Below are positions 9,436 through 17,959 of a stretch of 61,463 nt of DNA, piece by piece. Within the stretch, counting starts at the first letter, position 1; every line of letters starts with the position of its first letter. The notes under the pieces are model-generated. The model was not told the origin of the DNA. It searched no databases and saw nothing but the letters and a program-made list of their open reading frames with translations. The stretch covers positions 1-61,463 of the forward strand of contig CAIMUX010000027.1 in assembly GCA_903844735.1 (NCBI GenBank), given 5' to 3'. The position numbers and the translations under genes are program-made. The DNA comes from Candidatus Eiseniibacteriota bacterium. GTDB lineage: Bacteria; Eisenbacteria; RBG-16-71-46; CAIMUX01.

Positions 9436-10965
9436 CTATGGCGCGTTACGGACGATCCGAAGTCCGACGTCACTGTAGAAACTGCCTGGCGGATGGTAGA
9501 AGCGGAAGGCCGAGCGGCACTCCCGCGGCGTCACCAACCAGCTCCCGCCACGACAGACGCGGCTGTCTCCCGTGGACGATCCGACCGGGTCGGAGACCAC
9601 GGAATCCGGCTCAGCCGGCAATGGCGGGAAGTCGAGTCCATAGGTCGCGTCGTACCGGTCCCAAGTCCATTCAAAGACATTGCCGAGGATATCGCCGAGC
9701 CCCCAGGGGTTGTCCTCCCGGAGGCCGACCTGGTGGGTAGCATCTTCCGAATTCCCGCAGTACCAGCCGACGGGATCGAGCACCGGATCGAGCGGGCGGC
9801 AGGCGAGTTCCGCCGTCTCGCCACGAAAAGTCGCCGCCGTGCTTCCCGCACGGCAGGCGAATTCCCACTCGGCCTCGGTGGGCAGACGGTAGCCGTTGTT
9901 GGCCCAGTGCGTCACCACTTCGGCATGTACGATGCGGCTTCCTTCGGTGGACCGACCGCCGATGTCATAGACGGCGGTCAGCGAATCGCGCGCCGACATT
10001 CGGTTGCAGAACTCCAACGCGTCGAACCAGGTGATCCGCTCCACCGGTCGATCGCCTCCCGGAAACGCGGAATCATTCCAGCCCATGATCGCGAACCACT
10101 CCGCTTGCGTCACTTCATGCGCGCCGGCCAAGAACGAGCGGGTGAGGCGAACCGGGTGGCTCCGTTCATCGGCGGGATCGCGCCCCACCTCCGTCACCGG
10201 GCTGCCCATCGAAAAGACCGGCCCGGTCTCGATGGCTATCATCGAAATCGGCAACAAGAGAACTCCGCGACCGACACAGCCGACCGGACGAAAAGGGCCT
10301 CCGACCTCGATCCGGCAACTCGCATCCCCCTCCGCGCGGGGGGTGAAACGAACAACGACGGTCTGGTTTTCCCCGTGACGCAGCGCGACGGTCGCGCCTC
10401 CGCTCACCAGGGCAAACGAGGAACAGTCAGCCGAAACGCTCCCGCGCAGCGTGCCGCCGCCGTCATTGTGCAGCACGAACTCGCGCTCGAACGACTGCCC
10501 CACCGGGACATCTCCGAAATCAAGAGTGTCGGGCACCGCCCGGTAGGCCGGTGCGCCCAACCACGCCCGCTTGTCATTGTTGGAGATGATCGACCAGTTT
10601 CCGGCCTCGTCCCGGCTCTTGAGGCCAAAGTAGCGCCAGTCGCCGCCGGGAATTCCAAGTAACACCGCGGTCTCACGCGTCCCGACGACACCGGGGACCG
10701 GCAGCGGCCCCACGACGGTCCCCTCGGTCCAATCGTAGACCTCAACGATCGGGCGGTTCAGCCACCGTACCTCGTACGCCTCAGCCTTCCCGGCAGCGCC
10801 GTCGTCCCCCGGCGCGGTCCAGGCCAAGGTCACGGTGCTGTCTCCGATGTCGACGACCTTGAGATCGGTGACGCGGCCGGGGATCACTTCGTCTTTCGGC
10901 CGGGTCCCCTGATTGCTGCACGCGACGAGCGCAAGCAGGGCGAAAAGTGGGATGAAGCGACGCAT
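9436..10965 (-). CDS. Lipoprotein with FN3, ASH-like and formylglycine-generating-enzyme-fold domains
   Basis: The 509-residue protein starts with a lipoprotein signal, LALVACSNQG (lipobox with Cys16). A fibronectin type III-like domain follows (about 30-135, VTDLKVVDIGDSTVTLAWTAPGDDG), then a beta-sandwich of the choice-of-anchor/ASH kind (LDFGDVPVGQSFEREFVL). From about residue 245 to the end is a SUMF1/FGE-sulfatase domain: EVTQAEWFAIMGW, YRLPTEAEWEFACRAG, GLGDILGNVFEWTWD and CRGGSWLVTPRECRSAFRF. Most bacterial proteins of this type do not oxidise sulfatase Cys, and no sulfatase gene is near. The ATG directly abuts the stop of a 49-codon upstream ORF whose 3' end supplies the ribosome-binding site, implying coupled translation. 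Confidence 0.88.
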   Translation of the reverse strand: MRRFIPLFALLALVACSNQGTRPKDEVIPGRVTDLKVVDIGDSTVTLAWTAPGDDGAAGKAEAYEVRWLNRPIVEVYDWTEGTVVGPLPVPGVVGTRETAVLLGIPGGDWRYFGLKSRDEAGNWSIISNNDKRAWLGAPAYRAVPDTLDFGDVPVGQSFEREFVLHNDGGGTLRGSVSADCSSFALVSGGATVALRHGENQTVVVRFTPRAEGDASCRIEVGGPFRPVGCVGRGVLLLPISMIAIETGPVFSMGSPVTEVGRDPADERSHPVRLTRSFLAGAHEVTQAEWFAIMGWNDSAFPGGDRPVERITWFDALEFCNRMSARDSLTAVYDIGGRSTEGSRIVHAEVVTHWANNGYRLPTEAEWEFACRAGSTAATFRGETAELACRPLDPVLDPVGWYCGNSEDATHQVGLREDNPWGLGDILGNVFEWTWDRYDATYGLDFPPLPAEPDSVVSDPVGSSTGDSRVCRGGSWLVTPRECRSAFRFYHPPGSFYSDVGLRIVRNAP

Positions 10966-11115
10966 TTAGGCCTCCCCCGGCAGGTGCCGTTCGAAAATCT
11001 TCAGGAACTCGCGCAGGGAATCGCCGCCTGAGGGACCACGGGCGGGACAGCCGTCCTCGCGCCGGGTCGCGCAGACCGGGAACAGGGTCTCATGCGGCAG
11101 GGGAATCTCCTCCAT
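10966..11115 (-). CDS. 49-residue small protein coupled to the FGE-fold lipoprotein
   Basis: An ATG at 11115 is preceded by CAGGGAGA at a good distance and opens a 49-codon frame ending with TAA at 10966-10968. The next base starts the lipoprotein ATG. The product starts MEEIPLPHETLFPVCATRRE, continues with a second Cys (VC-X6-GC), and ends in an amphipathic helix-like SLREFLKIFERHLPGEA. The first half faintly recalls small thioredoxin-like [2Fe-2S] ferredoxin starts, but the other cluster Cys are absent, so this is not claimed. The ribosome-binding site, the exact stop-start junction and a non-random composition argue that it is real. Confidence 0.55.
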   Translation of the reverse strand: MEEIPLPHETLFPVCATRREDGCPARGPSGGDSLREFLKIFERHLPGEA

Positions 11116-11226
11116 CTTGGTCTCCCTGGTTGCACCCCGGCCTCCCTGCGGATCGTCGCACGCCGCCCTGTGGGCAGTCTACTCCAGGAGGACCGGGGCG
11201 TCTCGGAGCAATCCAGCGAGCCCCCC

Positions 11227-12327
11227 CTATGTGGGGGACGCCCCACTACGAGGGCACGGCGGGCGCGCAGGATGAGACCGACGCACGACTCCGTTCACTT
11301 CGACCAGCGGCACCCCGACTTGCTCGGCCCGGAGCAAGGACAGGGCTCGGGTGCAGAGAATCTCCTCCAGCTCCGCAGCCTTCGCCGGACTGACCGCGCC
11401 GTCGGGAATCTTCCCGCCCGCCATCATGCCGTGCCCCCCGGCCATCCCCAAGTCGCCCACGACGCGGCGGATCATCCGCCCGGCGTTGGCGCGTTCCAGG
11501 TTCGTGCGGATCGAGAGCCAGAGATCGGGTCCGTAGCGGCCGACCGCCAACGACCAGCGGATCCCTTCGAGACGGACCATGAGGTCGGCAAACTCGGCCA
11601 CGACATCCGGGTTGCTCACTTCTCCGGAGCGGGTCACAGCCACGCGACCGTGGAGCCGCGTCCCGTCGATCGCCTGGTCGATCATGGAGAAGTAGTTGCG
11701 CGGGATCGGCGGATGCTCGATCTGCGATAGCGCGTGGTTGTCGACCAGAGGAAAGAGATCCAGGAAGACTTTGATGTCAGCGCGCGAGGCATCGCGGCCG
11801 AGGTTTTTCGTCTCAGCCTTGATGGCGTAGAAGATCGCCGTGGCAAGCCGCCGGTCGAGGCGCATCCCCGCGGCGTGGAGGTACTCGCTGACAATCGTCA
11901 CGCTGGCGCCATAGTCCTCCCGCACATCGTAGAAGGGGACCTCGCGTGTGCTGCGCCGTAACGGGTGGTGATCGATGACAACGGTGGGGACCGTCCCCGG
12001 CGGAAGCGAGTTATTCCCCGTGCCGGGCTGGCTGTCGACCAGGGCAATGGCATCATAGGAGGCCGGGTCGAGCTCATCGAGTCGCTGCAGCGGGACCTTG
12101 AGCACCTCCAGCAAAGCCCGGTTCTCGCCCCGGCCGATGATGCCGCCGTACGCGAGATCGACTCGCATCCGCCTCAGCCGTCGAGCCAAACGCAGCAGCG
12201 CCCAGCCCGTCGCGATGGTATCGGGGTCAGGGTTGTCGTGGGTGACGATGAGCAGGCGCCGTTTCCCGTGGAGGAGATGGGCCAGTTGCTCGAGCCGCTT
12301 CTCGGCGGCATCCGGGGGTCGTGCCAA
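11227..12327 (-). CDS. DHH-family phosphoesterase (NrnA-like)
   Basis: A cytoplasmic DHH/DHHA1 phosphoesterase of the bifunctional oligoribonuclease/pAp-phosphatase type. Metal-ligand motifs are THDNPDPD, ALVDSQPGTGN and VVIDHHPL (the DHH signature). The C-terminal DHHA1 substrate-binding motif is GGHGMMAGG. The long frame reaches GTG 12378, but TTG 12327 has an excellent GGAGGAG five nt upstream and gives MARPPDAAEKRLEQL, so I place the start there (366 residues). About 20 basic/Pro-rich residues form a loose C-terminal tail. Substrate (nano-RNA, pAp or a cyclic dinucleotide product) cannot be told from sequence. Confidence 0.88.
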   Translation of the reverse strand: MARPPDAAEKRLEQLAHLLHGKRRLLIVTHDNPDPDTIATGWALLRLARRLRRMRVDLAYGGIIGRGENRALLEVLKVPLQRLDELDPASYDAIALVDSQPGTGNNSLPPGTVPTVVIDHHPLRRSTREVPFYDVREDYGASVTIVSEYLHAAGMRLDRRLATAIFYAIKAETKNLGRDASRADIKVFLDLFPLVDNHALSQIEHPPIPRNYFSMIDQAIDGTRLHGRVAVTRSGEVSNPDVVAEFADLMVRLEGIRWSLAVGRYGPDLWLSIRTNLERANAGRMIRRVVGDLGMAGGHGMMAGGKIPDGAVSPAKAAELEEILCTRALSLLRAEQVGVPLVEVNGVVRRSHPARPPCPRSGASPT

Positions 12328-12555
12328 GATCTCTCCTCCGTGCGTACGCGGGCGACGGGGAATGCTAGGGACGCACACCCCCGTGGGTCAAGTACGGTCG
12401 GCGGGATTGCTCCTCGACGCGCGAAGCGTACGCCTGCCGTGCCGGGCCTGCGCGCGCCTGGGTCGGCCTGTCGAACCGCGTTCCAGGCCCTTCGCCGAGC
12501 CCTCGGCCTGGCCCTTCACTCTGCCCCTTGCCTCACCCCTCGCCTGGCCCTGAGC

Positions 12556-13908
12556 CTACGCATCTGCCTCGCCCTGCATCAGCCGCGCGATCAGGAACGC
12601 CATCTCCAGACTCTGCGAGTCGTTCAGCCGCGGATCGCAATAGGTTTCGTAGCGCCGCTCTAGATCCTCGTTGGTGACTACCGTGGAGCCACCAACGCAC
12701 TCGGTGACATCGTCAGGGGTCAGCTCGAAGTGGACGCCACAGAGACGGCTCCGCTGCTCGCGATGAATACGGAAGGTGCGGGTCAGCTCGTCAAGGATGA
12801 CCGAGAAATCACGCGTCTTGCGGCCATTCGCCAGGGTGACGCTGTTGCCGTGCATTGGGTCGCAGCTCCACCCCACCGGACGCCCCGATTCAACCACCGC
12901 CCGCACCAGCGGGGCCAGCGCCTCCTCTACCCGGTGCGCACCCATCCTCGTGATGAAGGTGATCTTTCCCTCTTCGTCGGCGGGGTTCAGCACCTCCAGG
13001 AGACCCAGCAGCTCTCCAGGTGTGGACTTCGCGTCGATCTTGATTCCGATCGGGTTGGCGATGCCGCGGAAGTACTCCACATGGGCGCCGTCCAGTTGGC
13101 GGGTCCGCACGCCGATCCAAGGCATGTGTGTGCCGGTGTTGTACCAACGGCCCGAAACCGGATCATGGCGGGTCAGCGCCTCTTCGTAGCCGAGTAGCAG
13201 CCCCTCGTGCGAGGTATAGAAATCGGCCTTGCCGAGCGCCTCGGGGCGGACGCCGCCGAACGACTCCATGAAGTGGATGGCATCGAGAATGCGGTCGACC
13301 ACAGTTCGGTACTCGTCCCAGTTGCGCCCCCGCTGAATCGACTGCAGGTTCCAGTTATACGGTCGCCTCAAGTCAGCAAATCCGCTCTCAATCAGGGCAC
13401 GCACGTGATTGAGGGTGGCCACCGAATGGAAGTAGCAGGAAAGGAGCCGCGAGGGATCCGGCGTGCGCCCGCGAAGCTCCGAATCGATGGCGTTGACGGC
13501 GTCGCCGCGGTAGGTCGGCAGCGTGATTCCGTCCACCACCTCGCTGTCCTCGGAACGCGGCTTGGCATATTGACCGGCGATGCGGCCGACGCGGATCACC
13601 GGCCGGCGTGCTCCGTAGGTCAGGATCACGCTCATCTGGAGAAGGATCTTGAGCTGGTTGGCAATACTCCCGGCATTGCAGTCGAGGAAGCGCTCGGCGC
13701 AATTGCCCCCCTGAAGGACGAAGGCGCGGCCACGCGCCGCCTCCGCCAATCGTCGCTTCAGCCCCTCGGTCTCACCGGGGGCCACGATGGGCGGGTAGCT
13801 CCGTACTTTCTCCAGGTCGCGGCCCAGAGCATGCGGATCCGGGTAGACAGGCTGCTGCCGGGCCGGAAGGTCCCGCCAGCTTTCAGGCGACCACGGGCGT
13901 GGGGGCAT
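12556..13908 (-). CDS. Class II 3-deoxy-7-phosphoheptulonate (DAHP) synthase
   Basis: Catalyses the first step of the shikimate pathway from phosphoenolpyruvate and erythrose 4-phosphate. The 450-residue length matches the plant/mycobacterial class II type. Signature blocks are SWRDLPARQQPVYPD near the start, FVLQGGNCAERF (metal-binding Cys), VIRVGRIAGQYAKPRS, DFYTSHEGLLLGYEEALTR, MPWIGVRTRQLDGAHVEY, VGWSCDPMHGN and GVHFELTPDDVTECVGG. The frame is open upstream to 14307, but ATG 13908 follows AGGGAGG by about 5 nt and begins exactly where homologues begin, so the upstream part is non-coding. Regulation is not evident. Confidence 0.95.
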   Translation of the reverse strand: MPPRPWSPESWRDLPARQQPVYPDPHALGRDLEKVRSYPPIVAPGETEGLKRRLAEAARGRAFVLQGGNCAERFLDCNAGSIANQLKILLQMSVILTYGARRPVIRVGRIAGQYAKPRSEDSEVVDGITLPTYRGDAVNAIDSELRGRTPDPSRLLSCYFHSVATLNHVRALIESGFADLRRPYNWNLQSIQRGRNWDEYRTVVDRILDAIHFMESFGGVRPEALGKADFYTSHEGLLLGYEEALTRHDPVSGRWYNTGTHMPWIGVRTRQLDGAHVEYFRGIANPIGIKIDAKSTPGELLGLLEVLNPADEEGKITFITRMGAHRVEEALAPLVRAVVESGRPVGWSCDPMHGNSVTLANGRKTRDFSVILDELTRTFRIHREQRSRLCGVHFELTPDDVTECVGGSTVVTNEDLERRYETYCDPRLNDSQSLEMAFLIARLMQGEADA

Positions 13909-14069
13909 CCGTTCCTCCCTTGCGCCGGGGCCGCGGCATTCGGCCGCGTCTGCTTCGTGACCGCCCCGGAGATCTGTGAGTTCTTTGGACGTTACATCCT
14001 GGGCGGCCCGACCCGCGCCCCGAACCCCTTGCAATGCAGACACCGCGCGGCCGGTCGGCGCGAGTCTTG

Positions 14070-15092
14070 TCACAACGCGTTGATTGCGTCGATGAGCTGC
14101 CGCAGCCGCGAAAACCTTCGCTTGCCGAACTGAAAACAGATCCCGTGCAGCACCGCCAACTGCGGGTCGGTTCGGTCCTCCAGCGGCAGCGCGCACATCG
14201 CCAGGCCATCTCCTGGGATGATGTCCGCGAATCGGGTGGCCAGGCCTTGCCGCTCCTCCTCGCTCAGCGGCCGCCGCAACCGCAGGAGCAGTCGGTCGCC
14301 CACCCACCGTGAAGAATGGAAGACGCGGTAGAACCGCTCCACCTCGGCGAACGCCTCCTCGGGAGAATGCACCGACACGAGCAGCTCCAGGTCGGCCGCA
14401 TCGACATAGCCCTGGCCCGCCAACTCCCGACGCACGAAATCGAGCCAGGTGTCCCAGTAGGTCCCGTCCGGCAGGTCGAGCAGCACCACCGGCCGCGGCT
14501 CCGCCTTGCCTGTCTGCAACAGCGTCAGAAGCTCGAACGCCTCGTCATTCGTCCCGAACCCTCCGGGGAATAGCAGGTACGCCGACGACTCCTTGATGAA
14601 GACGAGCTTGCGGGTGAAGAAGTACTTGAACTCCACCAGCCTCTGGGCATGGATGAAGCGATTGGTATCCGGCTCAAACGGGAGGCGAATACCAAGGCCG
14701 AAGCCCCACTCGCGGCCCGCCCCGCGGTTGGCCGCCTCCATCACGCCGCCGCCTGCTCCGGTGATCACCATCATCCCGTGCCTTGCGAAGAGCGACCCGG
14801 TGTGCAGCGCCAGTTGATAAAGCGGGTGGTCCTCCGGTGTCCGAGCCGACCCGAAGACGCCGACCTTCCGCACCGCCCGATACGGCGCGAACGCTCGGAA
14901 TGACCGGCGCAACTCGCGCACGGCCGCGTTCAGGATCTTCAAGTCAAGGCGGGACGTGTCCTCCCAGGGCAATCGCGCACCCGACCTGAGCAGGGACATG
15001 ACCAACTCACGGTGGGCGAACGGCTCGGCCAGGTCGAGAATTCCCGAAATCCGTGACTCCACATCGTCCCGCGGAAATGGCGACCGTTTCAT
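14070..15092 (-). CDS. LOG/TIGR00730-family Rossmann-fold protein
   Basis: The protein belongs to the LOG ('lonely guy') superfamily, whose small members hydrolyse nucleoside monophosphates to release the base. Signature motifs are VGVFGSART, VITGAGGGVMEAANRGA and LLFPGGFGTNDEAFELLTLLQ (PGGXGTXXE with the catalytic Arg/Glu region). At 340 residues it is longer than cytokinin-activating LOG (about 190), with an N-terminal helical region and a C-terminal region ending RLRQLIDAINAL, like the larger uncharacterised subgroup. ATG 15092 has GGAGGA upstream. The alternative start at 15119 would overlap the tolC-like stop. Confidence 0.85.
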   Translation of the reverse strand: MKRSPFPRDDVESRISGILDLAEPFAHRELVMSLLRSGARLPWEDTSRLDLKILNAAVRELRRSFRAFAPYRAVRKVGVFGSARTPEDHPLYQLALHTGSLFARHGMMVITGAGGGVMEAANRGAGREWGFGLGIRLPFEPDTNRFIHAQRLVEFKYFFTRKLVFIKESSAYLLFPGGFGTNDEAFELLTLLQTGKAEPRPVVLLDLPDGTYWDTWLDFVRRELAGQGYVDAADLELLVSVHSPEEAFAEVERFYRVFHSSRWVGDRLLLRLRRPLSEEERQGLATRFADIIPGDGLAMCALPLEDRTDPQLAVLHGICFQFGKRRFSRLRQLIDAINAL

Positions 15093-15108
15093 GATGGTCC
15101 TCCTCGCA

Positions 15109-16659
15109 TCACTCCTCAAACCTGCTCTCCAGGTCGATCCGATTCACGAGATACGTCATCAGCTCCTCCAGGCCCCGAGCTTGCGTTTCGAGCCGGACCA
15201 CGTCGGCCTCGAGCATCGTCACCTTGTTGATCCGCTCATCGGCGAACCGCTCCTCGGCAATTCGCACCTTCCGGGTCGCCAGCTCTTCCTGCTTCCACAG
15301 GATCTCCAGCCGGCGGCCGCTCACCTCGATCAGGTCCAGGAGGCGGCCGGTCTGTGCGCGCGCATCCTGTTTGGCCCGAGCCAGCTGCAACCGCGCGCGC
15401 TCAGCCTCGAAGTGAGCGGATCGCACCACAGCCCCGGAGGCGCCCCCATCCCACACCGGGTAGCTGAAGTTCAAGGAGACACCCCACCCGTTGGTGTTGA
15501 TGTTGTCCGTGGGGTAATCGGCGAGTTTTACCCGGCCGCGCCCTATGGAGTAGCTTGCCTTGAAATCCCCGGTGAAGCCGTGCCCGGCCGCCGCGAAATC
15601 GGCCGCGCGAGTCGCCTTGGCGTGCTCCAGTTCCGCTTGCCGCACGGCACGGCACGAACTCCACCCGGCGCGCAAAGCAGCCACCCGATCGGCGGACAGC
15701 GGTGTCGGCGACTCCGGGCGCGCGAGTTCGATCCCCTGCTCGTCTTCGAGATCCAAGAGCAGCGCCAAGGACCGCCGCTTCTCCGCCGCGGCCGCGGCCG
15801 TCTCGCGCAGGCTCAGTTCCGCGTCGAGTCGCTTCGACGCCGAGGTCAGCCACTCCTCCTCCGAAAGCACACCGTCGGTCCACTTGGTGGAATCGATCCC
15901 CGCGCGCAGTCCCGCCGCCTCCAATCGATCGCGCGCGGTTTCCTCCTTGAGATCGGCGAGCAGCACCCCCACGAACGCCTCCGTCACCTCCCGGGCCAGC
16001 TTCGCTTCCTCCGAGACACGTGTGAGCCCCGCCTGCTCCAGGTCGTCATGCCGGTTGGCCAGCTCATTACGCGGCTGCGACGGACGCAGGATCGGCTGCT
16101 CGAGCGCGAAGTCAAAGTAGCCTCGGCGCCCCACCTCGTCGAGAAAGGAATTGGGGGAGGCCGTCGGGTCGGTGTCGGGATACCGGTCCTGATTGTTCGC
16201 GAGGTTGGCCCTCAGATTGAGCGTGCCGCCGGTGACAAGGCTCTGGTCCAGTTGCACAAATGAGTTCAGCGCCAGTCCTTGGGTCTTGTACAGTCGCTTG
16301 CGGGTCGAGCCTCCGAAGAATTTGTACGACTGGTCAACCGCATACGCCGGCACCTGCCCGTTGATACTGACCGATGGGAAATAGAAGTTGCTGCGACTCG
16401 CCTGGTAGAGACCCTGCTTGACCTCCACATCCCCGCGGATGATCCGGCCGCGCGCGGACTCCCGCACCGCCAGCCGGATCGCCTCCTCCAGCGTAAGTGC
16501 CCCCCGCGCGCGGGTGGGCCCGGGAGCGGCTGCCGCGGCTGGATCCGCAACACCACGCAAGACCTCCGCGCGCGCGGGGACAGGCCAGGACACCAAGGAC
16601 GTCAGCAGCACAATGAGCATGATCGACACGACAGCACCTCCGCGAGTGGACTCACTCAT
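15109..16659 (-). CDS. TolC-family outer-membrane efflux protein
   Basis: The 516-residue product has a signal peptide (VSIMLIVLLTSLVSWPVPARA) and the tandem coiled-coil/beta-strand layout of TolC-type channels: a first OEP repeat starting ALTLEEAIRLAVRESARGR, and a second containing KASYSIGRGRVKLADYP, WGVSLNFSYPVWDGG and a long helix RARLQLARAKQDARAQTGRLLDLIEV. It would form the outer-membrane exit duct for the HlyD adaptor and MacB-like permease encoded just upstream in the same operon, and overlaps the permease gene by 8 nt. Confidence 0.88.
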   Translation of the reverse strand: MSESTRGGAVVSIMLIVLLTSLVSWPVPARAEVLRGVADPAAAAAPGPTRARGALTLEEAIRLAVRESARGRIIRGDVEVKQGLYQASRSNFYFPSVSINGQVPAYAVDQSYKFFGGSTRKRLYKTQGLALNSFVQLDQSLVTGGTLNLRANLANNQDRYPDTDPTASPNSFLDEVGRRGYFDFALEQPILRPSQPRNELANRHDDLEQAGLTRVSEEAKLAREVTEAFVGVLLADLKEETARDRLEAAGLRAGIDSTKWTDGVLSEEEWLTSASKRLDAELSLRETAAAAAEKRRSLALLLDLEDEQGIELARPESPTPLSADRVAALRAGWSSCRAVRQAELEHAKATRAADFAAAGHGFTGDFKASYSIGRGRVKLADYPTDNINTNGWGVSLNFSYPVWDGGASGAVVRSAHFEAERARLQLARAKQDARAQTGRLLDLIEVSGRRLEILWKQEELATRKVRIAEERFADERINKVTMLEADVVRLETQARGLEELMTYLVNRIDLESRFEE

Positions 16660-17959
16660 AGCGCAGGGAATCGATGACGTTCAAACGAGCGGCCTGGCGG
16701 GCCGGAACGACGCCGAAGACCAGGCCCACCAGAGTGGAGACTCCGACCGCAAGCACGACCGAGAACCAGGAGACGACGGTGGGCCACCCGGCCGTCAGGC
16801 TGATGATGCGGCTGATGGCCAGGCCGACCGCGAGCCCCACGGCGCACCCGAGCAGGCAGATCGCCACAGCCTCGAGAAGAAACTGCCGCAGGATGTCGCC
16901 CTGTGTGGCGCCCACGGCGCGCCGGATGCCGATCTCCCGGGTTCGCTCGAGAACCGTGGCCAACATGATGTTCATGATCCCGATCCCTCCCACGAGCAGG
17001 GAGAGCCCGGCAATGGCGCCCATGACAACATTGAAGATCCGCTGCGTCTTCTGCGTCTGCCGCACCAGCGACTCGGGAACCACGACTTCGTAATCGGGAA
17101 CACCGCCGTGCCGCCGCTGGAGCACCCGGTCGATCAGCAGCGTGGCGGCAGGGACGAAGCGGACCTCGCGCACGGTCACGGTCAACTGGTCCACCTCCGG
17201 GATGTTCCAGGTCTTCTCCGGCTTCGTCGAGGCAGAGCCGCCCCAATGCGCCTGGAACCCGCCCTCGCTCGGAGCCTCGCGCTCGAACTTCTTCACGGCG
17301 GTGGCAAAGGGAATGTAGACATCCTCGTTGAGGTTCTTGAGCTCAAATCCCTCGATCTTCCCCCGGCCGATGTACTTGTCCGCCATCACGCCGACGACGG
17401 TGAAGTCGAGGTCCCCGATCCGCACGGACTTCCCCAGCGGGTCATCGAAGGCGAACAGCTCGCGCTTGGCCTTCGCTCCGAGAACGCAGATCTGGCTGTA
17501 GTCGCGGTTGTCGAGATCGAGGAGGAAGCGCCCGCGGGCGACGTCGATGGAGGTCGAGCGGATGTACGACGGCAGTGTAGCCACCACGCGCACGCGGGCC
17601 TCGTGCGAGCCGCGGCGCACGAGCCCCGCGATCTCGAACCGCTGAGGCACTACCCCGGCCACCAAGTCGGTGAAGCAGGCGATGTTCTCGCCGTCGGCGA
17701 GACCCAGTCCCGGCGAGCGGCGGAACGACTCGGCATCGCCCCGCGTCGGATCCGGGGTCGTCGAGCGCACGATGATGTTGTTCACGCCGAGGATGGAGAT
17801 CTGCGAGAGCGCCTCCCGCTTGGCCCCCTCGCCGATGGAGAGCATCGACACCACCGCCGCAACCCCGAAGATCACCCCAAGCATGGTGAGCAGCGTCCGC
17901 AGCTTGTGCACGCCGAGCGACTCGACGGAAATCCGGAGGATGGCGCGACGATCCATCAT
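16652..17959 (-). CDS. MacB/FtsX-type ABC transporter permease
   Basis: The 435-residue inner-membrane protein has the MacB layout. An N-terminal membrane helix (LRTLLTMLGVIFGVAAVVSML) is followed by a large periplasmic MacB_PCD domain (about residues 45-290). Three C-terminal helices come next: IFNVVMGAIAGLSLLVGGIGIMN, FLLEAVAICLLGCAVGL, and WFSVVLAVGVSTLVGLVFGVVPA. The sequence RTREIGIRRAVGATQGDILRQFL is the family coupling-helix signature. No nucleotide-binding domain is fused and no ATPase gene lies in this operon, so the ATPase must come from elsewhere. It overlaps the adaptor by 4 nt and tolC by 8 nt. Confidence 0.9.
   Translation of the reverse strand: MMDRRAILRISVESLGVHKLRTLLTMLGVIFGVAAVVSMLSIGEGAKREALSQISILGVNNIIVRSTTPDPTRGDAESFRRSPGLGLADGENIACFTDLVAGVVPQRFEIAGLVRRGSHEARVRVVATLPSYIRSTSIDVARGRFLLDLDNRDYSQICVLGAKAKRELFAFDDPLGKSVRIGDLDFTVVGVMADKYIGRGKIEGFELKNLNEDVYIPFATAVKKFEREAPSEGGFQAHWGGSASTKPEKTWNIPEVDQLTVTVREVRFVPAATLLIDRVLQRRHGGVPDYEVVVPESLVRQTQKTQRIFNVVMGAIAGLSLLVGGIGIMNIMLATVLERTREIGIRRAVGATQGDILRQFLLEAVAICLLGCAVGLAVGLAISRIISLTAGWPTVVSWFSVVLAVGVSTLVGLVFGVVPARQAARLNVIDSLRYE

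Noticed and set aside
10966-11115. A [2Fe-2S] thioredoxin-like ferredoxin
   Set aside because: Only two Cys and 49 residues; the family needs four Cys and about 80-100 residues.
13909-14307. N-terminal 133-residue extension of the DAHP synthase
   Set aside because: A strong ribosome-binding site precedes ATG 13908, the start matches homologues, and the extension overlaps the end of the LOG-family gene.
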